From positions 15,936,501 to 16,000,500 of the forward strand of contig JAYKKT010000061.1 in NCBI GenBank assembly GCA_036023115.1: a DNA stretch of 64,000 bases. Direction: 5' to 3'. Positions within the stretch are counted from its first letter, which is position 1. Each line of letters opens with the position of its first letter. The notes under the pieces were generated by a model. That model did no database searches and was not told the origin of the DNA. It was given only the letters and a program-made list of their open reading frames with translations. This document shows, one piece after another, positions 37,367 to 50,364 of this stretch. Source of the stretch: Brasenia schreberi. Its lineage: Eukaryota > Streptophyta > Magnoliopsida > Nymphaeales > Cabombaceae. A program made the translations under genes and the position numbers.

Positions 37367-38700
37367 AAAGCCTCAAGATCAGTATGCATGTGGACGTGTA
37401 ATTCAATTTTAGTTTTGTCACTCTGCAAAGAGTATATCGTTGCCCTTGGTGGGCTTGACCCATTTCTTTTGCTTTCTGTTTCTCTTGTGGATGTATTTAA
37501 TATTTTTTCTAGTGCATGTTTACTGCTCATTCTCCTTTTAAGCAATTAAATTCATGGTTTCGTGTGTATCATTTGTTCCTCTGAAATTGCCTGAGTGCCA
37601 TCTAGTTAAATTACTGAGTCGAATGAAATGCTGTCCATCTGAGCCAAAAAAAGTGTAAAACTCTGATAAAAGTTGGAAAATATTGAAAAACACATGAAAT
37701 TGGCTAAAACAGAAAACCGCTGGAGGACACACCTGCAAGAGAGAGAGAGATTCCTATTTGTGGAGGAAATGCATCCGATCTTTGAAGTAGCAATGGCTAA
37801 AACACATCTCTTTAGTTGAGGTAGACCATGTTAGAATTAATGCTAATTAATGGTTAGGTTAATTAAACCCATGTACATTAATTGTATTTGGTTTTATTAA
37901 GTATTCTTAAATATTCATTTCATGAAGTTTTGATATATGCCAAAGTCTTAAAGTGTAAAAGTCTATTGTGAGGGACGTATCTATGTGAAAACCATGAGAC
38001 AAAAGTTTAGTATGAATGAGTAAAACAAACTCACATGTCATTTTATATTAATGGTAGCTCATAAACCTTAGTCAAAGAGTTGGGAGGACATGCATGACTA
38101 CACACATATGTGCATGCATGTGTTGGGCCTATCTGGGTTTGAGAATTCTCTTTAGTATATTCTTTTACACGAAAAATAATGGCTGCTCTCATTTGGTCTC
38201 AAACTAAGGGTACGATCATAGGCGACTCAAGTAAGGCACATGCTCCTATTGTGTGTGCATTTTACCTTAGGAGGAAAGTGCTAGAACCCTTTGATTCTCA
38301 ATAGTGGGGTGCTGATTTCTCTAAGGCATGTCCCTAAGAGCAACTCATACACATAAGTGGTTTGTTGATTTTTATTCTTGCTGTGTTTATTTACTATATT
38401 GTTTGTAATGACTTTCTTTGGATCTCCAACTATTGATGAAATCGATATATTTATGATTGTTGCATATTATTTATTTATGCATGCAATCCAATGGTTTTGT
38501 CAACAATATTAGAGAAATCATCTTCCGTAGTAAACTACTCTCCGACCTAAGGTTGATTTGACCTTGATGCCGAAAAAGCTTGTTGACTTCTACTTTAAGT
38601 GTTGGCAAGAAAATCTAGTTGACCAAGTTAGGATTGCATATCTTTATCGAGTCCGATTGTCCCCAACCAAATGATATTGACCCTATAAAATCGAATAAAA
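37367..38700. other. Peroxidase 3' flank and possible copia 5' LTR
   Basis: No canonical AATAAA is close to the stop. Further right, TGTTAGAATTAATG at 37829 resembles a copia LTR start, and the copia gag relic begins near 38700. I could not find the matching LTR end or a second copy, so the LTR is only a suggestion. Confidence 0.35.
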
Positions 38701-41700
38701 TCTCTGAGTGAAAGAAGAAAAACACCCTCTACCATTATTGTACCTTATCGACACTATCAAAGTATTATTCGACATATATGATCGAAAATACAATACTGAA
38801 GATCTCGGTCTTGAAAAATATTTTGTAGCCAAGTTTCTTAAGTATCAAATGGTAGAAAAAAAAAATGTGATCAACCATGTACATAAGTTCTAATTTCTAT
38901 GCCATGGTCTTAAGGATGCCAAGGTAGAACTTCTTGATAAATTTATGTTATATCTATCATTGAAAAATTTCGTAAGTCTTGTAGCGTTTTGGCCTAGATC
39001 TAAAGCATAAAAAAGTAAGATGACTATTGATGATCTCATGGTAGACATAATAATAAATAAAGAGCATAGAAGTCATAAACCAGTTATGCATGTTGATAGC
39101 ACCCCTAGTGATCCTAAGGGAAAAGAGATAAAGTATAAATGAAAGGCAATGATCCAAAACAAACCGTGCTAGATTTATAGTCAAGTTGGACATTGAGTTA
39201 ATGACTTTTCTATGAAGAAAGTCAAGAAACTGGAGGCCGTTGAGAGACCTTTGTTGAACATGGTGAGCACTACATTTGCATCTAATGATGGGTATCTATC
39301 TCTTAAATCTCATGTCCTTTCTATTGGTTAAACACAATATTGTATTATGGACATTGGGGTAATGTGTATCGGTCTTTGGTTACTAGACCGTCTTTCATAA
39401 AATTGTGATCATAGTGGAGGACAAAGGCTGTGTGGATCTAAAATTTTCTTTGAGAAAGGTCTTGACTTTCCAAAGAGTTAAGCATATTCAAATGATTTGC
39501 TGGGATATTCTAAATAGTCTAGTTTTAGTTAAGAAAGGTTTAAGATTAGATTGTAAATATAATAAAATAGTAATTACATGACTTAGTACTGAGTGTTTCT
39601 TTGATAAGTGCTATTTGTATGATGTAGATATATGTAGAACTAAGTAATCATTGATTTTTGTAAAATTTTTAATGTTAATAAGCCTCTACTTCTGCTTCTT
39701 CATCTTTTTTATGTGAATAATATCAAATCATTTGGTGTATGGCATGCTAGGTTGTGTTATGTAAATTTTGATTTCTTAAAAAGAATGATAAACTTGAATC
39801 ATATCCCTAAGACTATTATAGATAGAAAATATAAATGTGGTATTGGTGTGCAAGTACAACAACCTAGAACACATTTTCATATGGTTAATATAAAATTCAA
39901 AATTTTGGATTTTGTGCATAATGACAATTGTGAATTCAATGAAATGATAACTATCGATGACAAAAGATATTTTATTATATTCATTGATGATTATAGTAAA
40001 TATTATTATATTTACTTGCTTACAAGTAGAAAAAGCTTTAGAAAAGTTTTTAAACTTTTAGAAATGAGGTACAAATGCAAATTGATAAATGATTAAGGTG
40101 TGATAGGAGATGAAAGTATACCTCAAACCTATTTTAAGAATATTATTAAAAAATGGTATTGTATATGAGGTTGTTGCTCCATATTAACCTTACTCTAATG
40201 AGATAGTTTAATGAAAAAATAGAATATTATTTGATATGATTAATGTTTTACTTCAAAGTCTTGGATTAATTACCAATATATGGAGAAACTTTGAATAAAA
40301 CTTGTCATTTTTATATAGAATTTTCCATAAGTATAAGGAAAGTAGTGTCTTTGAACATTGAAAGGGTTGAAAAACCAGTCTAAGATATCTCAAAGCATGG
40401 TGTGTCTTACAAAAGTACTAATCCCTTAACACAAGAGAAAGAAATTGAGACTTAAAATCGTGGATGTCATATTTCTTGGTTATGTAGAGAATAACTATGC
40501 ATACAGATTATTTGGTTTTTAGATATGATTTATCTAGTATAAAGATTGGTCTTTTCCAAAATTTATCTTCTAGATATCTTGACCATAAAACTAGTTTCAT
40601 TCCTCATCATGTGAAAATGATGATAAATATGGGGAAAATGATGATAAATATGAGGTGACTCTGGTTGTGTTATTTTCATATAAGATGATTAGAAAGACCT
40701 CATTACCTTCCAATAAGCTAAGACCTCATTAGAGGTTAAGTTTTAGAAAGAAGTCGTTAATGATAAAATTCAATCAATTATTTCAAATGAAACTTGAGAA
40801 TTGATGTATTTACCTCCTAGTTGTTCTATTATAAGTTGCAAATAGATTTTTAAGAAGAAACTAAATGCAAATGAGACAATCAAGAAGTACAAGACTAGGT
40901 AGTTACCAAGGGCTATAAACAAAGGAATAGATTATTTTGGCACATATTCTTCGATTTCTTATATAACCATAATTTGATTGCTTATTGTACTAGCTTTCGT
41001 ATATGATCTCACAATCTATAGGATAGATGTTAAGACTGTTTCCCTATGTATTTACCTCAATGAGAAAATTTATATGGATCAACTAGATATATTTATGGCT
41101 CATGGGAATGAGTATAAGGTATGCAAACTTGTTAAATCATTATATAGTTTAAAAGAAGCTCTTGAAGTCATATATCATTTGGTTTCATTTCTAATGAATT
41201 CGATAAGTGTGTGTATTGTAAGTCAATCAATGATGCATTGATTATTTTGTGCTTATACATAGATAATATTTATTGTTTGGTTATGATATAAGAATCATAA
41301 AAATAATAAATCATTCTTATGTAGTAAGTTTAAGATGAAAGATATGGATATAGCTAATGTGATTTGAAGGCTTAAACTAACAAGGTCTACTGATGATATA
41401 ATAATCTCAGTCTCACTATATTTAAAAAGTTTTGGAGAGATTTAGATACATAAAGTATAGACCTCTTAAGATCCTGTATGATTCAACAAATATCTTGTAT
41501 AAAAATGAGAGTGATATTCCTTTGTCTTACTTACGATACTCTCAAATTATCGGTATTTTGATACATCTAACTAGTTGTAAATGATCATATATTATTTTTG
41601 CCATGTGTAAGTTGAGAAGATACCTCAATTGTCCTAATAAAACCCATTGGAAAGCTCTAAACAAAGTACTTTGTTATTTGAAGGAAACTATTTATCTTAG

Positions 41701-42235
41701 ACTATATTACGATAAACATCTTTTTGTTCTTGAAAGATATAATGATACTTACTACAATACAAAAAACTTTGAGAGTAATGGGGCTACTTGATATGTATTT
41801 CTTGTGGGTAGTAGTATAGTCACATAAAAATCTAAGAAATATACCATAGAATTGTGTGCTTTAGATGACACTGTATTAGAAGCAAAATTACTTGAGCGAC
41901 TTATGTCTAGTTTACCTATAGTAAAAAGTCAGTTCATGCAATTTCAATGAACTGCAACAGTATGATGACAATTGCTAAGATTAGTAAATCTAAGTACAAG
42001 TAAAAGTAATGGATACACATCAAAGTCAAACTTGAGTCTCTAAGGGCTCTTGTGTTTGATGGGGTTATGAATGTTGATTTTATTAGATCAAAAGATAATA
42101 CAACCAATCCTTTGAATAAGGGTCTAACAATAATCCTAGTCAAGAAATCTAGGTTGAGGATGTGACTGAAACTCACGAGTTATTTACAAGTAGTAACAAT
42201 ACAAGCTAATTGATTGAAGATTCTACGAAGTAGGT
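38700..42235 (+). pseudogene. Decayed Ty1/copia retrotransposon body (gag, integrase, RT, RNase H)
   Basis: Domain order gag-integrase-RT-RNase H marks Ty1/copia. YDRKYNTEDLGLEKYFVAKF (38780-38840) is the UBN2-type gag core. VWHARLCYVNFDFLKRM (39738-39790) is the pre-integrase segment, and LDFVHNDNCEFNEM followed by YFIIFIDDYSKYYYIYLL (39900-40020) is the integrase core. IFKKKLNANETIKKYKTR and IYRIDVKTVSLCIYLNEKIYMDQ (40845-41085) with VCKLVKSLYSLKEA are RT. MCKLRRYLNCPNKTHWKALN (41603-41660) leads into RNase H, and a KGLTIILVKKSR-like tail ends near 42155. Stops and frameshifts are everywhere. The right end is cut by the gypsy LTR starting at 42243. Confidence 0.85.
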
Positions 42236-42242
42236 TTAATAT

Positions 42243-44122
42243 TATAAATGTAAAATTTTTACTCAAAAGCCTATGTACAGACTTGAAATAAGTTTTCAAT
42301 CTACTTTGTTTTGCATGAGCATGCCAGATAGTTTCACTTAAACTAGCAAAGTTATATTTTCTGATTTCATGTAGCGATTTGTGGGGAAGCGAGATCTTTT
42401 CGTCTTAGGCTTTCTTGAATAGATGCTCAAGGATCAGCCTAGACGCCTTGAGGATTGATTCTTTAGAGTCAATTTGAATCAAGCAAAACGTGTACTTAAT
42501 CTAAGAAATAAAAAACTTTTAGAGTTATGAAAAACAGAAACTGGTTGTATTTTGAGAGCTTGTTTCTAGATTTTTTTAAACAACTTTGGGATCTCTAAAA
42601 TTTATGAAACTTTTACAGTATATAATCTAGAATGTGAAGATCATGGAACTATTTTTATTTTATTTTTGTGTGCTGTGATTTTACGGAATTAAATCTAAAC
42701 AATGTCTCTACTTAGGCATTCAAAACCGATCTGTTATAGAAATACAGAGGTTTAAAGAAAGTTCTGTATTTCGATGCATAGAGCTCCGATGTTTATGAAT
42801 TTAGTCTTGTTGGAAAGCTATGGATGTCAGCTTTCTAATGAGACTAGTTTTAATAGATTTGGCTTAATGCCGACAAAGTTATGTGATGATTACCCGACCT
42901 CTATTGTAAGAAACACTTAATGGACAAACTTAGTTCTGAATTTGTTCGATCTTCCCCGTATTTTATGGAGTCGTGGCATCTATTTGGTCCTCCTTTAGCC
43001 CATGGCCTGATCTTCTTGAGCCCTTGCTTTAGGCTAGCCCATGTCATAGTTTAAATCAACTTGTTCGCCTTTGAGTGTGACTCGGGTCTTAGCCATTAGC
43101 TTCCAATGCTTGATTCGGCCTAGCCCATCTTGACTTCAACTTTCCTAGCCCGTTCAAGACTAGGTCCTTTGTCTTGGTCCACATTTGGTAAATGAGCTCG
43201 GTCTTTGCCTTTTTGTTGTCACTTTGAGATCGAATTGGGATGTTTTAATTCCATTTTGGCCCTAAAATCATTACTTTTTTTGGGATCTTCGGCAGGCTTT
43301 GTCTTTATCCTCTTTTGATTTGATTCGCAGTTTTGTTCCTAAATCAGACTTGAATCCTGCACTTGATTTCAGATTAATGACTTCAAATATTTTTTTTGAT
43401 TATTTAAAACCATTTTGTTTGTGATATATTTGAAAACAACGAGTTCTATCAAAATTTTCGAATACTTTTGAAAATAACTCAGTTCCATTCCCAGTGTTTG
43501 TTTGCATGGGCGACTTGCTTTTGCTCTATGAGTTAGTCTTTACCGTTTCAACCACTTTATTCCTTTGTTGGGTATAGGGTGCTGGACCACTTTAACCCTT
43601 TCGGTGGGTGTAGGGTCTAAAATCTCTTTAACCTTTGGGTGTAGGGATTCAGATCGCTTTAACTCTTTGATGGGTGTAGGGTCTCGGAGTAGGACTATCC
43701 TCAATCGAGCGAGTTTTTTAAGGCTGATTTGAATTTGATTTAAATTTCAAAGTTTTTTGGTAAATTTGACATTTTGCAAACATTTTTGGATTTGGTTCCC
43801 AATATCTCATTTTCATTGATTTCTTTGAAAAAAATTGTTTGAAACCATCATTTTTTTAAGGGAAATCATTTGAAAAGGCAGAGTCTTGCCAATTCGGGCT
43901 TGAGGGCAAAGCAATCTTTTTTTGGCTCTTTGTCAAATTTAGATTTTTTTGAGTGGGGTATCATTTATCCTTATTTTGAAGCTACCATGAAATTTTGGTA
44001 CGGAAATGAGTTCATTTAAGGTATCTTTATTTGAAAACCCTTAAAAGGCCAAACCGTAATTTTTTCTTGAAAAGGCAAAATTTGTAAAAATCAAATGTTT
44101 TGAGAATTTTTTTGTGTTTACA
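42243..44122 (-). repeat. 3' LTR of the host element (1880 bp, internally deleted)
   Basis: The minus strand starts TGTAAACACAAA after the polypurine tract. The U5 block is at 42387-42448 and the hairpin at 42327-42347. Compared with the 5' LTR at 62013-64000 it lacks about 1 kb between about 42960 and the GGAGTCGTGGCAT phrase, a span that includes the TATA box. Its U5 end has changed from TGTA to TATA on the plus strand. Confidence 0.8.
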
Positions 44123-44146
44123 AATGCCCCTCTTTGGCATTAATCC
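44123..44146 (-). other. Polypurine tract of the host element
   Basis: The minus strand reads GCCAAAGAGGGGCATT directly before the 3' LTR. This is the primer for plus-strand synthesis in LTR elements. Confidence 0.75.
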
Positions 44147-44994
44147 AAATTTATTTGGTTAATGGCAAAGAATAACGCCTATAAAATTTTTATTTTTTTG
44201 AATGCTTGAGTTGATTTGAGTTAAATCAAGATTTCATGAACTTTCTCAATGTTTGTTTAAGGGTTCATTTCTTAGACTTGGGCTATCCCAATTCTGATGA
44301 AGGAGGATTTCTAGTAAGGGTGACTCAACATGGATGGTAGTGGACCAATGCAAGGATCATATGTGCATAAGTCCATTTATGAATGCATATGGGCATGAGA
44401 TGTATGCAATGGATGAATCATGTATGTTGGATGATCTCCATAATTTATTTAAGAGAGATCTCATGAAAGTTAGTTGCCTTAGTGGGATGACCTCCATGTT
44501 CATTTTCTTGATGCCTTAGATTTTGTAAAAATCATTTTGAAAGAGATACTTTCTTTTTGTTTCTATCAAAAAGGACTTTCATCTCCTATATTTCCCTTCA
44601 CTTTGATTTTAATGCAAAATTACTTAGTAGAGGTTTTTATAGTTGGAAAAACTTAATATTTCAAAACTCCATTCAACACTATAAGGCCTAATCCTCAAAC
44701 AAAATGAGATCCAAATTGGTAGGTTCTACTCCTACTTTAGGATCATAATGACAAGACTTTTTTTCTTTTGGGATAAGTTGTAGGGGTATGGGGAAGAATT
44801 TCCATAGTCCCTTCTGAAGAATCCCATGGTATAAGGAAAAGAGATTTTTAATGGAAAATTGCTCTTTTGAGCTTTGACTTTTCTTTTTATTTTCTTAAAA
44901 AGAGAATGACTATATTAGAGGTTTTTGGTTTTTCCCTTTTTCTTTTTAGCAAGACCTTTATATTGGAGGTTTATTTTCTTCCTTTTTTTTTATT
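44147..44994 (-). other. 3' noncoding region of the host element
   Basis: It contains no coding motif. It matches in order the 3' internal parts of the element at 19293-25159 (its 24240-24637, and 22252-22563 inverted) and 47675-48600 of the inserted element. Confidence 0.6.
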
Positions 44995-45080
44995 TGTAGA
45001 TGTGAAAATTTTACTCCAAGCCTATGTAGAGACTTGAAATAAACTCTTCAAACCTACTTCGTTTATGCGCGAGCGTGCCA

Positions 45081-45100
45081 GCTAGTTTTCAAAAACTAGC
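45081..45100 (-). other. LTR hairpin, reference copy
   Basis: GCTAGTTTTCAAAAACTAGC: a 9-bp perfect stem with a 2-nt loop. Equivalent hairpins, some with compensated stem changes, lie at 492-511, 5190-5209, 22145-22164, 42327-42347, 53479-53498, 57616-57635 and 62097-62117. Each is flanked by a TGGCACGC-like word. Confidence 0.75.
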
Positions 45101-45137
45101 AAAGTTTATAAATCTAACCTTTTTGACAATTGTACCT

Positions 45138-45200
45138 AAGCGAGATCTTATCACCTTAGGGCTTCTTGAACCGATGCTCAAGGGTCAGCCTAGGCACTTT
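45138..45200 (-). other. Conserved foldable U5 block, reference copy
   Basis: In the sense orientation it has an outer stem, a middle stem (CCTAGG with CCTAAGG) and an inner hairpin CTTGA/TCAAG. Related blocks are at 557-618, 5248-5309, 22049-22110, 42387-42448, 53540-53600, 57673-57735 and 62157-62218. The role is unknown; an RNA structure near the 5' end of the retroelement transcript is my inference. Confidence 0.65.
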
Positions 45201-46433
45201 GAGGACTCATTTGTGAAGGTGTATATTTCCAAAATTCACTTTGAGAATGGTTTTCAATCAAATCAAACTCGTGCACTTAGTCTAGAGAATTGAAGGATTT
45301 CAAGTTCTGAAAAACAGAAACTGGTTCTATTTTAAGAGTTGATTCCCAGATTATTTTGGATGACTTATAGATCTCCAAAATTTATGAAAATTTCACAAAT
45401 CGAGTGGAATATGGAGATTCTAAGTCTATTTTTACTTTAAATTTTGGTACTGTAGATTTACATAATTAAATTTGGAACACCTATAGCTCAAATGTTTCAG
45501 GATACTCTATTACAAAAACACAGAAGCCTAAAGAAGCCTATGTATCTTGGTGTACAAACCTCCAAATTATATGATTTTAGTCTTGTTGGAAAGATATGAA
45601 TATAGGATTTCTAGTAAGACTAATTTTATCAATTTTGGTTCACTACAGACAGAGTTATGAGACTTTTACCCAGACCATGTTGAAGGAAAATAGATTGTAC
45701 AAAAATAGAACCTGGATTTGAATGATCTTTCCTCATTTTATTAATGCATCTACCAGACCCTAAAATTCTTGAACATTTTATATCTATTGGGTTTGTGTGT
45801 GTAGATTTGGTGTCTTAAGTTTCAGATCATTCAAAGCAATAATTTAACAATGAAAAATATGACAATCGGCATGTATAGGATGCAGAAAAACAGGGTTTCA
45901 ATTTTTAGAATATAAATGTATGCAACTCAACCGAATTTAAATGGCACAATCACAGCAACCCAAAGTAAATTACTAAAGGAAAATGAATGTAAATATGTAT
46001 ATTAGCTTAATAATAGAGGGGGTTAAGAGTTATAGGAGTTTTATAGAATATAGAGAGGTAGAATCAAGAAAGCAAACAAGTAGAGTGCATAGGAAATTAA
46101 ATTGACAGCATATGTACTTACTATTACAACATGGGGGGAGACAAAACTCCATTATTACAACCCCTTCCTTGAATTGAATGTTAAAAGAAGAATTAAGATT
46201 GAAAAAGGAAAAGAAATACTCACTTGGCAGCCCAAGATTCACAATGGAGAATTCGACTCCTTCTTTTCTTGGAACCACCTCTTCTTCTTCCTCACTTTTC
46301 TCTCTTCTTTTCTCTCACTCTCTCTCTAACTTTCAGCACTTATCCTCTCTCCTAAGCTCTCCCTCTCTCTTCCCTCACATTTTGACAAGTCCGTCCAAGT
46401 GCTAGATGCTGGAAATGAGCCCCCCTTAGCCTC

Positions 46434-46441
46434 TATTTATA
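46434..46441 (-). promoter_or_regulatory. LTR TATA box
   Basis: The minus strand reads GGCCTATAAATAGAGG, followed in the sense direction by the GA-rich leader (CT-rich on the plus strand at 46280-46380). The equivalent region is deleted from the 5' LTR. Confidence 0.65.
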
Positions 46442-46619
46442 GGCCAAGCCAAGGGGGGGTCTCTAGTTTCTTCTATGGGGCGGGCAACTCCTTGGCCCAA
46501 ACTTAATCCAAACCTCATAGACAGCCCCAAGCTTCGTCACATGGCCTTCATGTGGTCCCCTAGGTCAACATGAACCCAGTAAGTACAGCCCTAGGTGGTC
46601 GATTTTGCCTTGGCTCGAG

Positions 46620-46845
46620 CTAGGTTTGGTTTATTGTGGTTCGGCCAATGTGGCCTAGGTGGGTTAAATCAATGTGGTTTGGTCCATATGGGTTAGATGG
46701 GTTAAGTCAATGTGGTTCAATCCATATGGGTTAGATGGGTTAAGTCAATGTGGTTCGGCGAAGGTGGATTGGGTGGGTTAAGTCAATTTGGTCCAGCCAA
46801 AGTGGATTAGGTAGGCTAGGTTAATGTGGCTTGGTTTGAACTCGA
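46620..46845 (-). repeat. 38-bp tandem repeat in U3
   Basis: The plus-strand phrase GGGTTAAGTCAATGTGGTT recurs at about 46661, 46699, 46737 and 46775, a period of 38 bp, with weaker flanking copies. Confidence 0.8.
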
Positions 46846-47279
46846 TGCCTTGAACTTGAATCCGCCTTGCATGCTTGAATCAAGTCTTCATGAAGATTTG
46901 TCTAGATAAGACCCATTGGCTCGATCAAGTAGTGTGAGCTTGGTCAATGTGGGCTTGGCCGTGATGTGGGCCTTGGGTCTTCCCTTGGTCCATGTCCAGC
47001 TTGATGCTTGTTGTGGCCGTGATCTTCACTGATTCTTCGGATAGACAATTTGACTTCATCTTTGTTTGACTAGGCTTTACCTCAGCTTTGATTTGAAAAT
47101 ATTTAACTTCACTTCAAAAGAGGGCTACATAGTTATGGTTCATTCACATTAAACACCTAAAAAAAAAGCCGCAGAATACATAAAAAGATTGTACACATAC
47201 CCTTTCATTCCCATATACCTCTATCATATACCATAATATTATTATACATTCATTATATGTATAAGGTGAAAGATATAGA

Positions 47280-47330
47280 TGTAATCAGAAATATCTGGAG
47301 TCTTTAAGGATCCAGATATTTCTGATTACA
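47280..47330. repeat. Perfect 20-bp inverted repeat in the LTR
   Basis: The arm TGTAATCAGAAATATCTGGA (47280-47299) is exactly complementary to 47311-47330, with an 11-nt spacer. It lies in the about 450-bp segment that the 5' LTR lacks. Confidence 0.9.
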
Positions 47331-47674
47331 ATTTCCTTCAACATTTTTTACTTGATATAAGGAAAATCCTATTTTCCTTTTGATTGGTCTAGCCAACGAT
47401 TTATTTGTTTTGTTTGTAAACTGCAGTGCAGGATTATTGGATTGGACTTTCTGTACTGCCCATAAAAAACCCATCCATGAAAGCTACCCATGAAAGAAAT
47501 TAGATAGAATAGCTTCTACCTTGTCAACTGATAGTGAGAGAACGAAATCGGGATAAATACCAATACTCTCTGTTTTAAGGGTCATGCGAAAATTTCCAAT
47601 TTAAAGCGAGGTTTAAAAACAAGCTAAGAGTGTGCTGAGTCATGTTTCTACAAAATTTATTTAGGGTGTTTACA

Positions 47675-47692
47675 GGTGCCCCTCTTTGGCAT
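47675..47692 (-). other. Polypurine tract of the nested element
   Basis: The minus strand reads GCCAAAGAGGGGCACC directly before TGTAAACACCC. Confidence 0.78.
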
Positions 47693-48950
47693 TAATCTAA
47701 ATTCATTTGGATAATGGCAAAGAAGAAAATACCCATTTTGATTTTACTTCCCAAATTGACTTGAGAATATAGATTTTCCTTTATTTCATAGTATCATTTT
47801 CTTCGAACTATAGAAGAGGGGATTTTAGCCAAAGGGGACTTGACTTATACTGAGTACTAGTCTTAAACATGATTATGCATGGCTGACCTTTCGATGGGTA
47901 TATGCATGCATGGTGTGTGATGCAAATGAAGTATAGTATGATGTTTAGAGACTTATCTATGGGGTGTATGAGCTTGAGGAGAAGCCTATGAATGTCGGCT
48001 GCCCCAAGTGAGACAATGTCATGTTTGTTTTGACATTTTGGGTTTTCAAAATTCTTTTTCAAAAGAGAACTCCCTTTTAGCTTCCATTAAAAGGATTTCC
48101 AACTTCTCATATTTCTCCTCATTTTGGTTTCAATACCCACTACTTTAGCAGAGGTTTTGTAGGAAATTTTGGAAGACATTTCAAAATTCCATTTCCCACA
48201 TAACAAAGTCTAATTCTCAAACAAAATGAAATCCAAATAAGTAGATCATATTTCTACTTTAGGATTTTCATGGACAAACCTTTCTCCATTGGGATAAGTT
48301 GTAGGGATTTGGAAAAGAGTTACCACGGTCCCTTCTAAAGCATCCCGTGGTTTAAGGCAAAGACATGAAAAATTGCTCTTTTTGAGCTTTGACTTTTTCT
48401 TTTCTTTCAAAGGGAAGACCTCTTTTTTTTTTCGGAGGAGTTTTTATATTCCCTTTCTTTTTCTTTCAAAGAGAAGACCTCTTTTTGGAGGAGTTTTTGT
48501 TTTTTCCTTTTTTTTTTCTTTCAAAGGGAAGACTTCTTTTTGAAAGAGTTTTTGTATTCTCTTTCTTTTGATTTTTGCCAAATTTCCTTTTTTGGGGAGA
48601 AGCAAAATGGGGGGAACACTAATCCCTTTGGCTACTCGATTCAACCAAGAACATCCCATTTCCTAAAAGCATCTACAAATTAAAAATATTTTGCTATTTT
48701 GAACTAGGCTTCATTTTGTAAGCTAAAGATTTTTGAAATGTTACCAAATAATTTTGAAAACTCTACTTTTTATAAAGCATTGATTCCCTCATTTAGGGCC
48801 ATACAATTCACTTGATCATTCTTTTAAGAAATTCAAAGGAGACCCATTTAAAATCTTTTTGAAAGAATTTAACATAGACCCTATACATAATATTTTTTCA
48901 AGTATTGGACATTTATAAGGTCTACTAAATTTATGCCCTCAACATCAATC
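47693..48950 (-). other. 3' noncoding region of the nested element
   Basis: It has purine-rich repeats on the minus strand (AGAGGTCTTC-like phrases at 48400-48560) and no coding motif. Open frames here come from simple-sequence bias. Confidence 0.6.
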
Positions 48951-48959
48951 AACTAATAT

Positions 48960-50016
48960 GCATTGTTCCCTTACAACATAGGGACCATCCCACTTGGGCC
49001 GCCACTTGCCAAGTGGATAGGGCCACGATGGTAGATGATTTTCAATACAAGGTCTCTCACTTTGAAGTGGCAAGCCTTCATATACTTTTCATAATGTCGG
49101 GCTATCCTTTACCGGTATGCATGTGCATGATCCATGGCAAGGAGCCTCTTCTCATCTAGTAGGTCAAGTTCAGCTATCCTAGCTTGATGTAAAGTCTCTA
49201 TGGGTAAGTCGAGTGCAAGTGATGTATGGAATGAATGCAATTTTGTATGAATGGGGAGTATGACATTTGTACTATAGACCAACTCGAATGGTGTGGCATT
49301 TGTAGGTGTGTGGATGAAAGCCTATAAGTCTATAAGGCTTCATCTAGCTTATCATGCCATGTCCTACCCTTCTCTAAAGTTTTCTTAATGATGCTTATGA
49401 GAGTTTTGTTCGTGGCTTTGGCTTGGCCATTGCTTTGAGGGTAGTAGGGCGATGAGAAGTGTTGAGTCATGTCATAGGTATTACATAACTTTTCTATCTT
49501 CTCATTCTTAAAAGGTGTGCCATTATCATACACTAGGTCTCTTGGAACTAGAAATCAAGCCAAGATATTTCTCTTAATGAATGCCACTACATGTTGTCCT
49601 TGGACGTTAGCTAAGGAGGTAGCTTCAACCCATTTAAAAAAATATTTGGTGACTCCTAAGATGAACCCATGTCCATTGGATGCTGTTGGGGAGATTGGTC
49701 CTATGATGTCAAATGCCCACATGGTGAAGGGCCATGGATTCACAATGGAATGCAAGGTGGATGATGAGATATGAATGGCATGTCCATGCACTTGACATTG
49801 ATGACATTTTCTAACATGATCATGACAATCTTGCTTTAGGGTGGACAAAAAATAACCGGCCCTAAGTATTTTCATGACCATCATATTTGCATTGATATGA
49901 CCTCCACATTCTCCATCATGGAATTCATGCATTATGATCCTAGCCTCATCAAGGTCTACACATCTCAACAAGATGCCGATAAAACTCTTTTTATAAAGAA
50001 TTACTCTCAAAATCAC
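48960..50016 (-). pseudogene. Integrase of the nested element
   Basis: The HHCC zinc finger (HEFHDGECGGH ... CHQCQVHGH) spans about 49930-49775. The first catalytic Asp is in WAFDIIGPISP, the second in YDNGTPFKN. The third position, normally Glu in the NGQAEATN context, reads NGQAKATN, a Glu-to-Lys change at about 49408-49428. The C-terminal part (FELVYSTNVILPI, EKRLLAMDHAHAY, then KWRPKWDGPYVV near 49000-48970) is in several frames. With the catalytic Glu lost and stops present, it cannot be active. Confidence 0.87.
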
Positions 50017-50364
50017 ATATTGGGTTGAAATTTTTCAAATAAAAGCTTTATCTTTAGAAAAAGCAAATTCGGGAAAGCCTTCATTTTTTAAAAAGTTTTT
50101 AATGTCTTGAAACCAAGGTTTTTCAATTGAATTTTGGTCATTTTGGCAAATCTTAAAATCCTGTGTGGATGGAGTGGGTAAGTGCAAGATCTCTAAGGAT
50201 CAAGTTCCCATAGTGGGGTCGATTCTTAGAGATGACTCTAGGGATGAGAGGGCATTTGCTATGGTGTTGTCCTCTCTACCTATATGAGTGAGAGTGCATG
50301 ACTTGAAGGAATCGACCAATTCAGTGGCCAATTCATGGTATGGTATGAGTTTTTCATTTTTGAC

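Larger units (their letters stand above)
44995..47674 (-). repeat. 3' LTR of the nested Tat-like element (2680 bp)
   Basis: The minus strand runs TGTAAACACCC to CATCTACA. The TATA box is at 46434-46441, the U5 block at 45138-45200 and the hairpin at 45081-45100. It carries about 450 bp (roughly 47112-47560) not present in the 5' LTR, while the 5' LTR lacks about 950 bp (46030-46990) present here. Confidence 0.88.

Noticed and set aside
37829..38490. Candidate 5' LTR of the copia element starting TGTTAGAATTAATG
   Set aside because: No matching second LTR, CA end or clear primer binding site could be found; left as a remark only.
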